Of a stretch of 47,064 nucleotides of DNA, positions 31,052 to 39,962 are shown piece by piece; the first letter of the stretch is position 1; each line of letters begins with the position of its first letter. Origin of the DNA: Bacteroidia bacterium (GTDB taxonomy: Bacteria; Bacteroidota; Bacteroidia; B-17B0; Aurantibacillaceae); contig JAGNIU010000025.1 in assembly GCA_018000995.1 (NCBI GenBank), positions 1-47,064 on the forward strand. The letters run 5' to 3'. Under the pieces are notes generated by a model, which worked only from the letters and a program-made list of their open reading frames with translations, was not told the DNA's origin and searched no databases. Made by a program: the position numbers and the translations under genes.

Positions 31052-32100
31052 TCTGTTATAGAATTATAATATTCTAAAGCATCCAAAATTTGATTTGGAG
31101 TAACTACTACATTTATTTTATGCTTTCCAATGCCATTTAACAAAGCACATTGAATTTGAAGTTTACTATTCTTCTTGTCGTTGATGGTTGCTTTTACCAT
31201 TTCGCCAAATAATAAAGCAGGTAATGGCGCAAACGAAAATTTCTTTGTTAGCGTTTCTACGATTTCAGTGAATTCAGCTTTTGAAATTAATTTCTTATCC
31301 AATGAAATTTTACTCTCACAAATCATTCCTGCTAAAACAGCTTCTCCGTGCAAAATATCAACTTCACTTGCTAATAAAACCGATTCAATGGCATGACCAA
31401 TGGTATGACCAAAATTTAAAGCTTTACGGATTCCTTTATCATTGGGGTCTTTTATAACAATATTATTTTTGAGCGTAATGCTTTTGGTAATTGAATCAGA
31501 ATTAAAGTTTTTTTCTGATTTTAATTTCTTCCAGAATAATTTATCGGAAATCAATCCCATTTTATAAACTTCTGCCATTCCGTTAGCCATATGGCGTGGC
31601 GGCAATGTTTCTAAAAATTCAGAATACACAAAAACACCTTTTGGTTGTGTGATGGTTCCAATTGAATTTTTTAATCCAGCGAAATCTATTCCTGTTTTTC
31701 CTCCTACACTGGCATCTGCCATTGCTAATAATGAAGTGGGGATATTTATAAAATCAATGCCACGTTTGTAAGTTGAAGCAAGAAATCCTCCCAAATCAGA
31801 AATAACACCACCGCCTAAATTTATGATCAAAGCATTTTTGTCAGCGTTATAACTAAATAGAGCTTCCCACAATTGAGAACACAACTGTAAGCTTTTTGAA
31901 CTCTCTCCACTTTCAATCTCAAAAATCTCAGCTTCCTTTAATTCTTTACAATTCGTAACTAAAACAGGTAAACAATTTGTAATAGTGTTTTCGTCACACA
32001 AAATAAAATAGCCGCTATACTTTTGTTTCTTTAAAAAAGAACTCAAATCCTTAAATACAGTTTTACCTGTGTAAATGTTATAGCCTACCGACTTAATCAT
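31048..32100 (-). CDS. aroB: 3-dehydroquinate synthase
   Basis: A 350-residue NAD-dependent enzyme that makes the first ring of the shikimate pathway. The nucleotide and substrate motifs GGGVISDLGGFLAS, YKRGIDFINIPTSLLA and SVGGKTGID are intact; metal ligands lie in NFGHTIGHAIE and HGEAV. It lies between the DAHP synthase gene (17-base gap) and aroA (overlap), so three of the seven common aromatic steps are supplied from this operon. Confidence 0.95.
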   Translation of the reverse strand: MIKSVGYNIYTGKTVFKDLSSFLKKQKYSGYFILCDENTITNCLPVLVTNCKELKEAEIFEIESGESSKSLQLCSQLWEALFSYNADKNALIINLGGGVISDLGGFLASTYKRGIDFINIPTSLLAMADASVGGKTGIDFAGLKNSIGTITQPKGVFVYSEFLETLPPRHMANGMAEVYKMGLISDKLFWKKLKSEKNFNSDSITKSITLKNNIVIKDPNDKGIRKALNFGHTIGHAIESVLLASEVDILHGEAVLAGMICESKISLDKKLISKAEFTEIVETLTKKFSFAPLPALLFGEMVKATINDKKNSKLQIQCALLNGIGKHKINVVVTPNQILDALEYYNSITE

Positions 32101-32117
32101 GCTTAAAATTAAAGAAA

Positions 32118-33119
32118 TTATACAAACGCAGAAAGTTTATTAAGCTTTTGTATTAACAACTCAGACTCCATAAAGTTTAGGGTTTGCTGACCATCTGACA
32201 AAGCTTCCTCAGGTTTTTCGTGAACCTCGTAAATAACACCATCTGCCCCAGCTATGACCGAAGCTAAAGCTAGTTTAGAAACATAATCACGGATTCCAAC
32301 CCCATGTGAAGGGTCGGCAATAACTGGTAAATGAGACTTATCCTTTAAGACCTGAATAGCATTGATATCAAATGTATTCCTATAAATTGTTTCAAAAGTA
32401 CGGATACCACGCTCGCACAACATTAAACGTTCATTTCCTTTACTAAAAACATATTCGGCTGAGTATAGCAACTCTTCAATTGTTCCACTCACCCCTCTTT
32501 TAATTAAAACAGCTTTGTCTAATTCACCTAAGGCATCCAACAAATTATAATTCTGTGAATTCCGAGCGCCTACTTGGAAAACATCAACATAAGGATACAT
32601 CTCTTCAATTTGGGAGACTTGCATCACTTCAGTAATTATTTTAATTCCATTTGGCTTACAAAAACTATGCATCATTTTTAAACCATCAATTCCTAATCCG
32701 CGAAATGCATAAGGTGAACTTCTTGGTTTATAAACACCGCCACGCATAATTTTTATATTGTTTGCGATTAAATGACGGGTAACGCTTAACAATTGTTCTT
32801 CGCTTTCAACCGAACACGGTCCGGCCATAAGAGCGGTGGAACCATCACCAATCATAACATTATCACCTAAATCAATTACAGTGTTTTTGGTTTTCCATTT
32901 ATTACTTACCAATTTATAATTATCAGAAACACGATGCACATCCTTTACCCCTGATAAATGTCCAATTTCTCTAATATCAAATTCATGTTTCCCAATACAA
33001 ACCAAATAATTTTCGAATTGGGTGTTGACAGGTGTGGCGGCAAATTTATATTTTGCTAAAGTGTTGCGGATTATTTCCGAATCACTGTTTTTTAAATTTT
33101 TTTCTAATTGAATTATCAT
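32118..33119 (-). CDS. aroF: 3-deoxy-7-phosphoheptulonate (DAHP) synthase, type I-beta
   Basis: A 333-residue enzyme that condenses phosphoenolpyruvate and erythrose 4-phosphate. An N-terminal ferredoxin-like regulatory domain (about 1-75) precedes the catalytic barrel with AGPCSVES, KPRSSPYAFRG and DPSHGVG. The extra N-terminal domain is the one that confers feedback inhibition in Thermotoga-type enzymes. Chorismate mutase is not fused here. It overlaps trpA by 4 bases, so DAHP formation is expressed together with tryptophan synthesis. Confidence 0.93.
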   Translation of the reverse strand: MIIQLEKNLKNSDSEIIRNTLAKYKFAATPVNTQFENYLVCIGKHEFDIREIGHLSGVKDVHRVSDNYKLVSNKWKTKNTVIDLGDNVMIGDGSTALMAGPCSVESEEQLLSVTRHLIANNIKIMRGGVYKPRSSPYAFRGLGIDGLKMMHSFCKPNGIKIITEVMQVSQIEEMYPYVDVFQVGARNSQNYNLLDALGELDKAVLIKRGVSGTIEELLYSAEYVFSKGNERLMLCERGIRTFETIYRNTFDINAIQVLKDKSHLPVIADPSHGVGIRDYVSKLALASVIAGADGVIYEVHEKPEEALSDGQQTLNFMESELLIQKLNKLSAFV

Positions 33120-33904
33120 GACTTTACTAATTTAGTTTTTACTGATTCAATAAACTGTACAATATCCTTTTTGAAATTCTTTGATTTGGCAATAACATTT
33201 ATAAAAGCCGAACCAATAATTGCTCCATTTGCATTTTCACAGGCATCAATGAATTCCTTTTGTCCTTTAATTCCGAATCCGATTAGTACAGGGTTTTTCA
33301 AATCAATATTTGCTTTCACAATTTTCTTTGAAATTCCTTTACTTCCTCCCGTAGTTGAATTGGATGACAATAAGTATAAAAAGCCGCCACTTGCCTCATC
33401 CAAAAGTTTAACTCTTTCAGGTTTTGTTTCCGGACTAATTAAAAAAACAATCTTTATCTTTAGTTTGTTTGCAATTACTTTATGGTGATTTTCAAACTCA
33501 TCTAAAGGCAAATCCGGGAGGATAACACCATCTACTCCTACTTCAGAACATTTCTTATAGAAATTTTCAACTCCAAACTGAAGAACAGAGTTTAAATATC
33601 CCATTAATAAAACAGGCTTTTGAGTCACGTTTCGCAAACTTTTTAATTGCTGAAATAACAAATTCAAATTCATTCCGTTCTCTAAGGCAACCATGCTACT
33701 TTGTTGAATGACTGGACCATCCGCTAAAGGGTCAGAAAACGGAATTCCAATTTCAATTAAATCTGCATCTGAATTTTCAAGCGCTTCTAAAATTAAAATT
33801 GTATCATTCAATTTTGGAAAACCTGCCGTGAAAAAAATAGAAAGAATATTTTCTTTCTTCTCTTTAAATAATTTATCAATTCTGTTTTGCATAATCCGTT
33901 TCAT
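33116..33904 (-). CDS. trpA: Tryptophan synthase alpha subunit
   Basis: A 262-residue TIM barrel that cleaves indole-3-glycerol phosphate. The catalytic segment [20 protein letters not shown] contains the Glu and Asp acid/base pair, and [11 protein letters not shown] and GFGIKG form the phosphate side. The frame starts at 33904 inside the end of trpB; Met5 at 33892 (MQNRIDKLF) resembles homologues better and may be the true start. Works in complex with TrpB, encoded directly upstream. Confidence 0.94.
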   Translation of the reverse strand: MKRIMQNRIDKLFKEKKENILSIFFTAGFPKLNDTILILEALENSDADLIEIGIPFSDPLADGPVIQQSSMVALENGMNLNLLFQQLKSLRNVTQKPVLLMGYLNSVLQFGVENFYKKCSEVGVDGVILPDLPLDEFENHHKVIANKLKIKIVFLISPETKPERVKLLDEASGGFLYLLSSNSTTGGSKGISKKIVKANIDLKNPVLIGFGIKGQKEFIDACENANGAIIGSAFINVIAKSKNFKKDIVQFIESVKTKLVKS

Positions 33905-35090
33905 TTAAATAGTTAGTATAGGTTTCTAAATCTTTATCGCCTCTGCCCGATAGATTCAAAACGACAATATCATTCCTGTTATATTTTATTTTATTTAGCC
34001 CTGCCAACGCATGCGCACTTTCTAATGCCGGAATAATTCCTTCCCTTTTTGTCAGATTCATTGCAGCCTCCAAAGCTTCAACATCAGTAACAGAAATGTA
34101 ATTAGCTCTCCGTACTTTGTTTAGGTAGGCGTGCACCGGACCAATTCCGGGATAATCCAAACCTGCCGAAATACTATAGGGCTCTGTAATTTGTCCGTCG
34201 CTATTTTGCATCAATACCGTTTTACTTCCGTGAATAATTCCTGTTGTTCCAATTGAAAGCGTGGCAGCTGTATGACCTGAATCAATTCCTTTTCCTGCGG
34301 CTTCAACTCCAATTAATTTTACATTCTCATTATCCAGAAAATGATAAAAGGCGCCTGCCGCATTACTTCCGCCTCCAACACATGCAATAACATAATCAGG
34401 ATTTTCATTTCCGATCACAGACATCAATTGGGATTTAATTTCTTTACTTATCACCGATTGAAATCTTGCTACAATATCCGGATAAGGATGCGGACCCACA
34501 ACAGAACCAATAATGTAATGGGTGTCTTCCGAATTATTTATCCAATCGCGGATAGCCTCATTCGTTGCATCCTTTAATGTTTTACTACCTGAGGTAACCG
34601 GAATTACTGTTGCACCTAACATTTTCATCCGGGCTACATTGGTTGCTTGTCGTGCAATGTCAACCGCTCCCATATAAACAAAACATTCCATTCCCATTAA
34701 AGCACAAACAGTCGCGGTAGCCACACCATGTTGTCCTGCACCGGTTTCAGCGATGATTCTTGTTTTACCTAATTCCTTCGCGAGAAGAATTTGACCAATA
34801 GCATTGTTTATTTTATGCGCACCGGTATGATTTAAATCCTCTCGTTTTAAAAATAAGTTAGTTCCAAATTGCTGAGATAAATGTTTGGCATGAAATAATG
34901 GAGTTGGTCTTCCCACGTAATTATGCAGAAGTTCTTGAAACTCCTTTTGAAATTTTTCGCTTTCTGTAATTTTCAGATACGTATTTCTTAATTCTTCAAC
35001 ATTGTTATAAAGAATTTCTGGTATATAGGCTCCGCCAAATTCACCATAGTAGCCTTGTTCCGATACATTATATTTATTTTCTGTTTTCAT
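33876..35090 (-). CDS. trpB: Tryptophan synthase beta subunit
   Basis: A 404-residue PLP enzyme that makes tryptophan from indole and serine. The PLP lysine lies in [15 protein letters not shown], the phosphate loop is GGGSNAAG, and the COMM-domain segment [13 protein letters not shown] is intact, which places it in the TrpB1 class that pairs with TrpA. It overlaps trpF by 4 bases and trpA by up to 29 bases. Confidence 0.96.
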   Translation of the reverse strand: MKTENKYNVSEQGYYGEFGGAYIPEILYNNVEELRNTYLKITESEKFQKEFQELLHNYVGRPTPLFHAKHLSQQFGTNLFLKREDLNHTGAHKINNAIGQILLAKELGKTRIIAETGAGQHGVATATVCALMGMECFVYMGAVDIARQATNVARMKMLGATVIPVTSGSKTLKDATNEAIRDWINNSEDTHYIIGSVVGPHPYPDIVARFQSVISKEIKSQLMSVIGNENPDYVIACVGGGSNAAGAFYHFLDNENVKLIGVEAAGKGIDSGHTAATLSIGTTGIIHGSKTVLMQNSDGQITEPYSISAGLDYPGIGPVHAYLNKVRRANYISVTDVEALEAAMNLTKREGIIPALESAHALAGLNKIKYNRNDIVVLNLSGRGDKDLETYTNYLNETDYAKQN

Positions 35091-35698
35091 TTCAATTGTT
35101 TTATAAACTGTTTTATTTTAGATGCTTCTTTTATTCCAGGTGAACTTTCAAATTTTGAATTAAGATCAACACCAAAGAGTTGTTTTATGTTTAGTTGTTT
35201 TATGTATTGAATACTTTCATTAGAAATTCCGCCACTCAAAAAAAACGGAGTGGAAAGTGCATAATCTCTTAGGATATCCCAATTGAAGAGCTTACCACTT
35301 CCTCCATGTTGATTTGTAAATGTGTCGAACAAAAAATAATCCACTTTGCCTTCGTATTTTTTTAATTCCATGTAATCTATAGTTTCCATCACACTAACTG
35401 CTTTAATAACCTTTACATAAGGTTTTAGAGATTCACAATAGTCCACATCTTCGTTCCCATGCAGCTGTACAAAATCCAAATCGTAATGAGCAATTTTATC
35501 CAATACCGAATACATATTCTCATTAACAAATACACCAACCTTCTCCGCTTTTATTGTTCTCATTTCATCAAAACTCAAAGAATTATTGAAATATCTTGGT
35601 GACTCTTTATGGAAAATAAAACCCACATGGTCAGCTCCTGCAAGAATAACATGCGAGATGTTTTCATAGTTCTTTAAACCGCAAACTTTAATCTTCAT
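35087..35698 (-). CDS. trpF: Phosphoribosylanthranilate isomerase
   Basis: A 203-residue TIM barrel. The start [15 protein letters not shown] contains the catalytic Cys (KVCGL), FVQLHGNED and the catalytic Asp region [18 protein letters not shown] are present, and the C-terminal SGGISNESI and [15 protein letters not shown] bind phosphate. It is separate from TrpC, unlike the fused enzyme of E. coli. Overlaps trpC by 11 bases. Confidence 0.94.
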   Translation of the reverse strand: MKIKVCGLKNYENISHVILAGADHVGFIFHKESPRYFNNSLSFDEMRTIKAEKVGVFVNENMYSVLDKIAHYDLDFVQLHGNEDVDYCESLKPYVKVIKAVSVMETIDYMELKKYEGKVDYFLFDTFTNQHGGSGKLFNWDILRDYALSTPFFLSGGISNESIQYIKQLNIKQLFGVDLNSKFESSPGIKEASKIKQFIKQLK

Positions 35699-36503
35699 GA
35701 CTCACCAACTCCTTTCTTGTTTTACTTAAACTATTAATAAATTCTTTACAAGCTAATTCCGGTCTGGGATGTTTCATAAAGTGAGAACCTACCAAAAATC
35801 CATTATATCCAACTCCCCTTAACTTTTGAATTGTTTCCGGATTTTCAATTCCACTCTCTGATACTTTTAAAAATTTAGAAGGAATCAAATCTGCCAAGTG
35901 AAAAGAAGTATCGATGCTTATTTGTAGTGTTTTTAAATCTCTATTGTTAACGCCAACAACATCCACACCTTCATACAATTTTTCCAGCTCCTCTTCTGCG
36001 TGAACCTCAAATAAAACCTCCATATTTAAAGCATGTGCTTTATCTGTGAAATTCCTAATCTCGTTTTTAGTTAAAACAGCAGCAATCAATAAAATGGCAT
36101 CCGCCCCAATGGATTTTGATTCTATAATTTGATACTCATCTATTATAAAATCCTTTCTTAAAATCGGACAAAAATTAAATTTTCTAGCAGTTATCAAATC
36201 TTCCGAGGTACCTTTAAAAAATTCAGTGTCGGTTAAAACCGACAAAGCACTTGCTCCTGCCTGCATGTAGCCAATTGAAGTTCGTTCCACGTTTACATAT
36301 TTATTTAAATAGCCTTTCGACGGGGAATGGCGTTTTATTTCAGCAATAATTCCGTTTTTATCCTCGCGCTTAAGATATTTGGATAAAGAAACTGTTTGTG
36401 ATTTGAAATAAACAGATTTCTCTAATAATGGAATTGGATAAAGTGATTTTCTTTCCTCCACTTCTTTTCTTTTGTAGCATACAATTTTTTCTAATGTGTT
36501 CAT
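35688..36503 (-). CDS. trpC: Indole-3-glycerol phosphate synthase
   Basis: A 271-residue TIM barrel. The conserved IIAEIKRHSPSKGYL carries the catalytic Lys and Ser; LRKDFIIDEYQI, EVHAEEELEK, GVNNRDLKTL and VSESGI follow in the expected order. It is a single-function enzyme. One base separates it from trpD. Confidence 0.95.
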   Translation of the reverse strand: MNTLEKIVCYKRKEVEERKSLYPIPLLEKSVYFKSQTVSLSKYLKREDKNGIIAEIKRHSPSKGYLNKYVNVERTSIGYMQAGASALSVLTDTEFFKGTSEDLITARKFNFCPILRKDFIIDEYQIIESKSIGADAILLIAAVLTKNEIRNFTDKAHALNMEVLFEVHAEEELEKLYEGVDVVGVNNRDLKTLQISIDTSFHLADLIPSKFLKVSESGIENPETIQKLRGVGYNGFLVGSHFMKHPRPELACKEFINSLSKTRKELVSHED

Positions 36504-36504
36504 T

Positions 36505-37494
36505 TTAATTTTTGCTTATAAGATTTTTAAATAATAGACTTGCTTTTTTCGACTCCATACTTTCTTTACAAACACCAATACATTCTTCAATTAATTTGTC
36601 AGGAAAATAAGTTTGCATGGCAAAAGCGCTGTTAATTAGAACAACATTTGTTTGCGCTTTCGTTGCTTTGTTTTCCAGAACATTTAAAAATATTCGTCCA
36701 GCCTCTTCAATAGTATCACCACCAAATAATTCCTTTTTCAATAATGGATTAAATCCGAAATCAACAGGCTCGTGCATTTTTTCGTTTTGGTTGCTAATTG
36801 TTTTAAACGTTCCCGTTAAACTAATCTCATCGTAACCATCTAACGAATGAACAATACTGTAGTTTGAATTTTCATTTTGTAAAACATAATTGTATAACCT
36901 CCCCACTTCCTGATTATAAACGCCAATGTATTTATGTTTAACTCTGGCAGGATTTACTAATGGTCCTAACAAATTAAAAAAGGTTCTTATCCCTAATTCC
37001 TTACGTTGGTTAGCCACTAATTTTAAAGTAGGATGAAATAAAGGCGCGTGAATAAAACAAATATTATAATTCTCTAATTCCGAATTTAAATCCTCCGGCT
37101 TAGTTTTAAATTGATAACCTAAGTATTTCAATATATCAGAAGAACCTGAAACAGAACTCGCGCCGTGATTACCGTGCTTTGCAACAGGGACACCTGAAGC
37201 AGCCAATACAATTGCAGAGAGGGTAGAAATATTAAATGTATTTTTCTGATCGCCACCTGTTCCACAAACATCAATAGCCTCTTTTTCTAATTGAATTTTA
37301 ATACTTAAATCCAACAAAGCATTTTTAAAACCAGTTAATTCCTCCACTGTTACCGAACGTTTAATTAAAAACGACATCGCCGCAACTAATTGAGTTGTAT
37401 TAAAGCGTTCCTCGCTTATTCCGACAATAAACTTGTAAGCTTCTTTTTCTGTTAGCTTATGGTTTGTGCTTAGTTTTTCTACTATTGTTTTCAT
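36505..37494 (-). CDS. trpD: Anthranilate phosphoribosyltransferase
   Basis: A 329-residue enzyme that joins anthranilate to PRPP. The PRPP loop VCGTGGDQKNTFNIST, the KHGNHGASSVSGS segment and the anthranilate site region RTFFNLLGPLVNPA are intact. Its start lies 19 bases downstream of the tRNA-like element at 37514-37599, so the structure of that element could influence trpD translation. Confidence 0.95.
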   Translation of the reverse strand: MKTIVEKLSTNHKLTEKEAYKFIVGISEERFNTTQLVAAMSFLIKRSVTVEELTGFKNALLDLSIKIQLEKEAIDVCGTGGDQKNTFNISTLSAIVLAASGVPVAKHGNHGASSVSGSSDILKYLGYQFKTKPEDLNSELENYNICFIHAPLFHPTLKLVANQRKELGIRTFFNLLGPLVNPARVKHKYIGVYNQEVGRLYNYVLQNENSNYSIVHSLDGYDEISLTGTFKTISNQNEKMHEPVDFGFNPLLKKELFGGDTIEEAGRIFLNVLENKATKAQTNVVLINSAFAMQTYFPDKLIEECIGVCKESMESKKASLLFKNLISKN

Positions 37495-37513
37495 TTTTTA
37501 AAATTAAGTTTAG

Positions 37514-37599
37514 CGCAGGCGGAAGGATTCGAACCTCCACATCCAATTAAGGCAACAGATTTGGAGTCTGTCTATCTCGCCAATGCATTAGCACCTGCG
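37514..37599 (-). tRNA. tRNA-like element with Trp (CCA) anticodon and long variable arm, inside the trp operon
   Basis: On the minus strand an 86-base tRNA-like fold is visible. Acceptor GCAGGTG (37598-37592) pairs with CGCCTGC (37521-37515), extendable by one C-G pair; the T arm GGAGG-TTCGAAT-CCTTC joins it without a gap. The anticodon arm ACAGA-CTCCAAA-TCTGT has five perfect pairs and the loop of ordinary tRNA-Trp. Unusual points: a 16-base variable region (tRNA-Trp should have about five), a three-pair D stem (CTA/TAG) directly abutting the 7-bp acceptor with no normal positions 8-9 or 26, and no encoded CCA, unlike the tRNA at 4710. It may be an aberrant tRNA, an allo-tRNA-like molecule or a regulatory tRNA mimic. 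Confidence 0.7.
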
Positions 37600-37622
37600 T
37601 TTAATAAAAGTTTGATTGATCT

Positions 37623-38195
37623 TTACCAGGCTTTAAGCCAGTTGCGAATGATAGTTTCGCCGTGTTCTGATAAAATAGATTCAGGATGAAACTGAACACC
37701 ACGAACATCTAAAGTTTTATGCTTTAATGCCATGATGTTCTTGTCTGAATCTATTGCTGTAATTTCTAAATCAGAAGAAAGGCCATCCGCATCCACTACC
37801 CAAGAATGGTAGCGGCCAACATTGAATTGTTTTGGACAGTCCTCGAAAATAAAATCAGGACTAATTATTTCTATAGGTGTGGCTAAACCGTGAAATACGG
37901 TATCCAGATTTTTTAGTTTTGAATTAAAGGATTCGCCAATAGCTTGCATACCTAAACAAACACCAAAAATTGATTTTGACGAAGAATACTTTTTTAGAAG
38001 CTCAGGCATGATTCCCGCATCTTTTGGCAAACCCGGTCCGGGGGATAATAAAATTTTATCGTACTTAATTACTTCTTCAAGAGAAATTTTATCATTCCTG
38101 AAAACATCAAACGAAATATCACTTACCTTCTCCACTAAATGTGTGAGGTTATAAGTAAAACTGTCGTAATTATCTAAAACTAATAATTTTTTCAT
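37623..38195 (-). CDS. trpG: Anthranilate synthase glutamine amidotransferase subunit
   Basis: A 190-residue class I amidotransferase. Catalytic Cys is in FGVCLGMQAIGE, and the His/Glu pair is in GVQFHPESILSEHG. SPGPGLPKDAG forms the oxyanion region. It supplies ammonia to TrpE and may double for para-aminobenzoate synthesis. It overlaps trpE by 4 bases; the tRNA-like element begins 24 bases after its stop codon. Confidence 0.95.
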   Translation of the reverse strand: MKKLLVLDNYDSFTYNLTHLVEKVSDISFDVFRNDKISLEEVIKYDKILLSPGPGLPKDAGIMPELLKKYSSSKSIFGVCLGMQAIGESFNSKLKNLDTVFHGLATPIEIISPDFIFEDCPKQFNVGRYHSWVVDADGLSSDLEITAIDSDKNIMALKHKTLDVRGVQFHPESILSEHGETIIRNWLKAW

Positions 38196-39640
38196 GATGC
38201 CAGCTCCTCCTCTAAGACAGAAACTTTTGCTTCTGCAATATTATTAAATTTTTGTGCATTAACTATAGCTTTTCTTAAAGCCGACACTTTATTGTTGATT
38301 TCCTGCAATTCATTCTCTTCGTTAGAAGAAATCACGATTCCTGCACCTGCCTGATAATACAAAGTATTGTCTTTGCTTAAAAATGTACGGATCATGATAG
38401 CGTGATTGATATCATTATTCAACCCTATAAAACCTACACAGCCACCATAAAACTCGCGGGCATTTGGTTCATACCGGTTGATTAGTTCTAAGGCTTTATA
38501 TTTTGGCGCACCCGATAAAGTTCCGGCAGGAAAACTGCCGAGCAAAGCTTCAAAACTATTTACATCAGTCTTTAATTTTCCGCCAACATTACTTACCAAA
38601 TGTATTACGTGCGAGTATAATTGAATTTGTTTAAAGGACTTTACTTTTACATTGCTGCAATATTTACTCAAATCATTTCTTGCTAAATCAACTAACATAA
38701 CATGTTCTGAATTTTCCTTTACATCCTTTTTCAAATCAATTGTATTCTGTAAATCCAGTTCATCGTTTCCTGTTCTCTTATAAGTTCCGGCAATAGGATG
38801 AATTTCAGCTTCTTTATTTTTTACTAGTAATTGCGCCTCAGGCGAAGAACCAAACAAACGGAAATCACCCATATCGAAATAAAACAAATACGGAGATGGG
38901 TTTATATTTTTTAAGGCGCGGTATACATTGAAATCATCACCTCTAAACTTATTCTTGAATCGTCGTGATAACACCAATTGGAAAACATCACCAATTTTAC
39001 AGTGATGTTTTGCCTTTGCAACTAAACCTTTGTATTCATTATCACTCAAGTTGCTTTCTTCTTCTGAAACAATTTGAAAAGGAAACGACGAAATATTACT
39101 CTCTATTTCTTCCTCAATATTTTCTACTTGTTTTTTAGACTCTAATTCGGTTTTTGAATTAGAAATAATATGTAAGGAATTGTTATGGTGATTAAAGACT
39201 AAAATAATACTGAAAAACTGGTAAAATAATTCAGGTATCTGCGCCTCTTTCGGATTAGAACTTAAATTTTCGTTTTCAGTATACTTAGTTATATCAAATG
39301 AAGTGTATCCGAATAATCCGGAATAACAAAATGGAAGTTTAAGATCCGCAACCTTAAAACTATTTTTAAATGAATTGAACTGTTTTAGCAGAGTAAGCCC
39401 ATCGTAACCTATTTTCTTCTCTGTAATTTCTTTCCCGGATTTGATTCTTACAACTCCATTATTCAATGCAAAGGATGCAATTGGCTTTAGGCATATATAT
39501 GAAAAGTGACCTTCTTTCGAATTATAATCAGAACTTTCCAATAAAACCGAAGAAGCGTATTTATCACGCAAAGCCAGGTAAAGTGAAACCGGTGTTTTTG
39601 TATCGGCTATGATTTCTTTTATGTGAGTGTATAATTTCAT
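38192..39640 (-). CDS. trpE: Anthranilate synthase component I
   Basis: A 482-residue chorismate-using enzyme. The N-terminal VLLESSDYNSKEG contains the LLES element that binds feedback-inhibitory tryptophan. The chorismate site is shown by LFGSSPE, HPIAGTYKRTG, VDLARNDLSKYC and the GTLSGAPKYKALELI segment. First structural gene of the operon, preceded by the attenuator at 39704-39826. Confidence 0.95.
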   Translation of the reverse strand: MKLYTHIKEIIADTKTPVSLYLALRDKYASSVLLESSDYNSKEGHFSYICLKPIASFALNNGVVRIKSGKEITEKKIGYDGLTLLKQFNSFKNSFKVADLKLPFCYSGLFGYTSFDITKYTENENLSSNPKEAQIPELFYQFFSIILVFNHHNNSLHIISNSKTELESKKQVENIEEEIESNISSFPFQIVSEEESNLSDNEYKGLVAKAKHHCKIGDVFQLVLSRRFKNKFRGDDFNVYRALKNINPSPYLFYFDMGDFRLFGSSPEAQLLVKNKEAEIHPIAGTYKRTGNDELDLQNTIDLKKDVKENSEHVMLVDLARNDLSKYCSNVKVKSFKQIQLYSHVIHLVSNVGGKLKTDVNSFEALLGSFPAGTLSGAPKYKALELINRYEPNAREFYGGCVGFIGLNNDINHAIMIRTFLSKDNTLYYQAGAGIVISSNEENELQEINNKVSALRKAIVNAQKFNNIAEAKVSVLEEELAS

Positions 39641-39703
39641 TTTTCTAATTTATTTGAAGTGTGCCCTAAGGTTCTACTTCATTATTTCTAAATTGGTATA
39701 TAA

Positions 39704-39740
39704 ACAAAAAGCCCGCTGTTGTAGAACAGCGGGCTTAAAA
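39704..39740 (-). terminator. trp operon attenuator terminator
   Basis: Minus-strand AAGCCCGCTGTT (39736-39725), loop CTAC, AACAGCGGGCTT (39720-39709), then TTTTTGTTT. It is a 12-bp GC-rich stem with a T tract, located between the leader peptide and trpE. The 5' arm sequence GCTGTTC (39730-39724) can instead pair with GAACAGC (39773-39767) in the last codons of the leader peptide, so the terminator and the antiterminator exclude each other. Confidence 0.9.
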
Positions 39741-39763
39741 AGTCCTTCAGAATTATAAATAAT

Positions 39764-39826
39764 CTAGCTGTTCGCAACGTTTGTTGAGAACCACCACCAT
39801 GAATTATTTACAAATTGTTTTTTCAT
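39764..39826 (-). CDS. trpL: trp operon leader peptide with three consecutive Trp codons
   Basis: A 20-codon reading frame: MKKQFVNNS, then WWW encoded by TGGTGGTGG (codons 10-12), then FSTNVANS and a TAG stop. Its last codons (GCG AAC AGC) form the antiterminator strand. A ribosome stalled at the Trp codons would leave GAACAGC free to pair with the terminator's 5' arm, allowing readthrough; a ribosome reaching the stop codon would mask it and let the terminator form. The small gene is too short for usual gene finders. Symbol used by functional analogy to E. coli trpL; the sequence itself is unrelated. Confidence 0.88.
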   Translation of the reverse strand: MKKQFVNNSWWWFSTNVANS

Positions 39827-39835
39827 TTCTTGGGT

Positions 39836-39865
39836 CAAATGTATGAAGATTTTTTAAATCTCCAA
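39836..39865 (-). promoter_or_regulatory. Promoter of the trp operon
   Basis: Minus-strand TACATTTG (39843-39836) matches TAnnTTTG exactly. A TTG at 39865-39863 lies 19 bases upstream, the normal distance of a Bacteroidetes -33 element. Transcription would begin around 39831, only about five bases before the leader-peptide ATG. Confidence 0.65.
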
Positions 39866-39870
39866 AAAAA

Positions 39871-39962
39871 GCCGCGGATTTCACAGATTAACACAGATAA
39901 GAGCTTGAAATAGAGTTGAAGATAAAACAAATTAATCCGCGAAAATCTGTGCAATCTGTGGC
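39871..39962. repeat. Dispersed repeat, family 2 (CACAGATT modules)
   Basis: The left end reads GCCGCGGATTTCACAGATT and the reverse complement of the right end reads GCCACAGATTGCACAGATT, so the element is an imperfect inverted repeat made of related CACAGATT/CGCGGATT modules. Intergenic elements of this type are common in environmental bacterial genomes. It separates kynU from the trp promoter and reaches the last base before the kynU stop codon. Confidence 0.65.

Noticed and set aside
37514..37599. Ordinary tRNA-Trp gene
   Set aside because: The long variable region, missing linker positions and lack of encoded CCA do not fit a standard tRNA-Trp; kept as a noncanonical element.
39641..39870. 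T-box riboswitch controlling trpE
   Set aside because: No T-box-like sequence or specifier stem was seen; the leader peptide with three Trp codons and competing hairpins explains the region.
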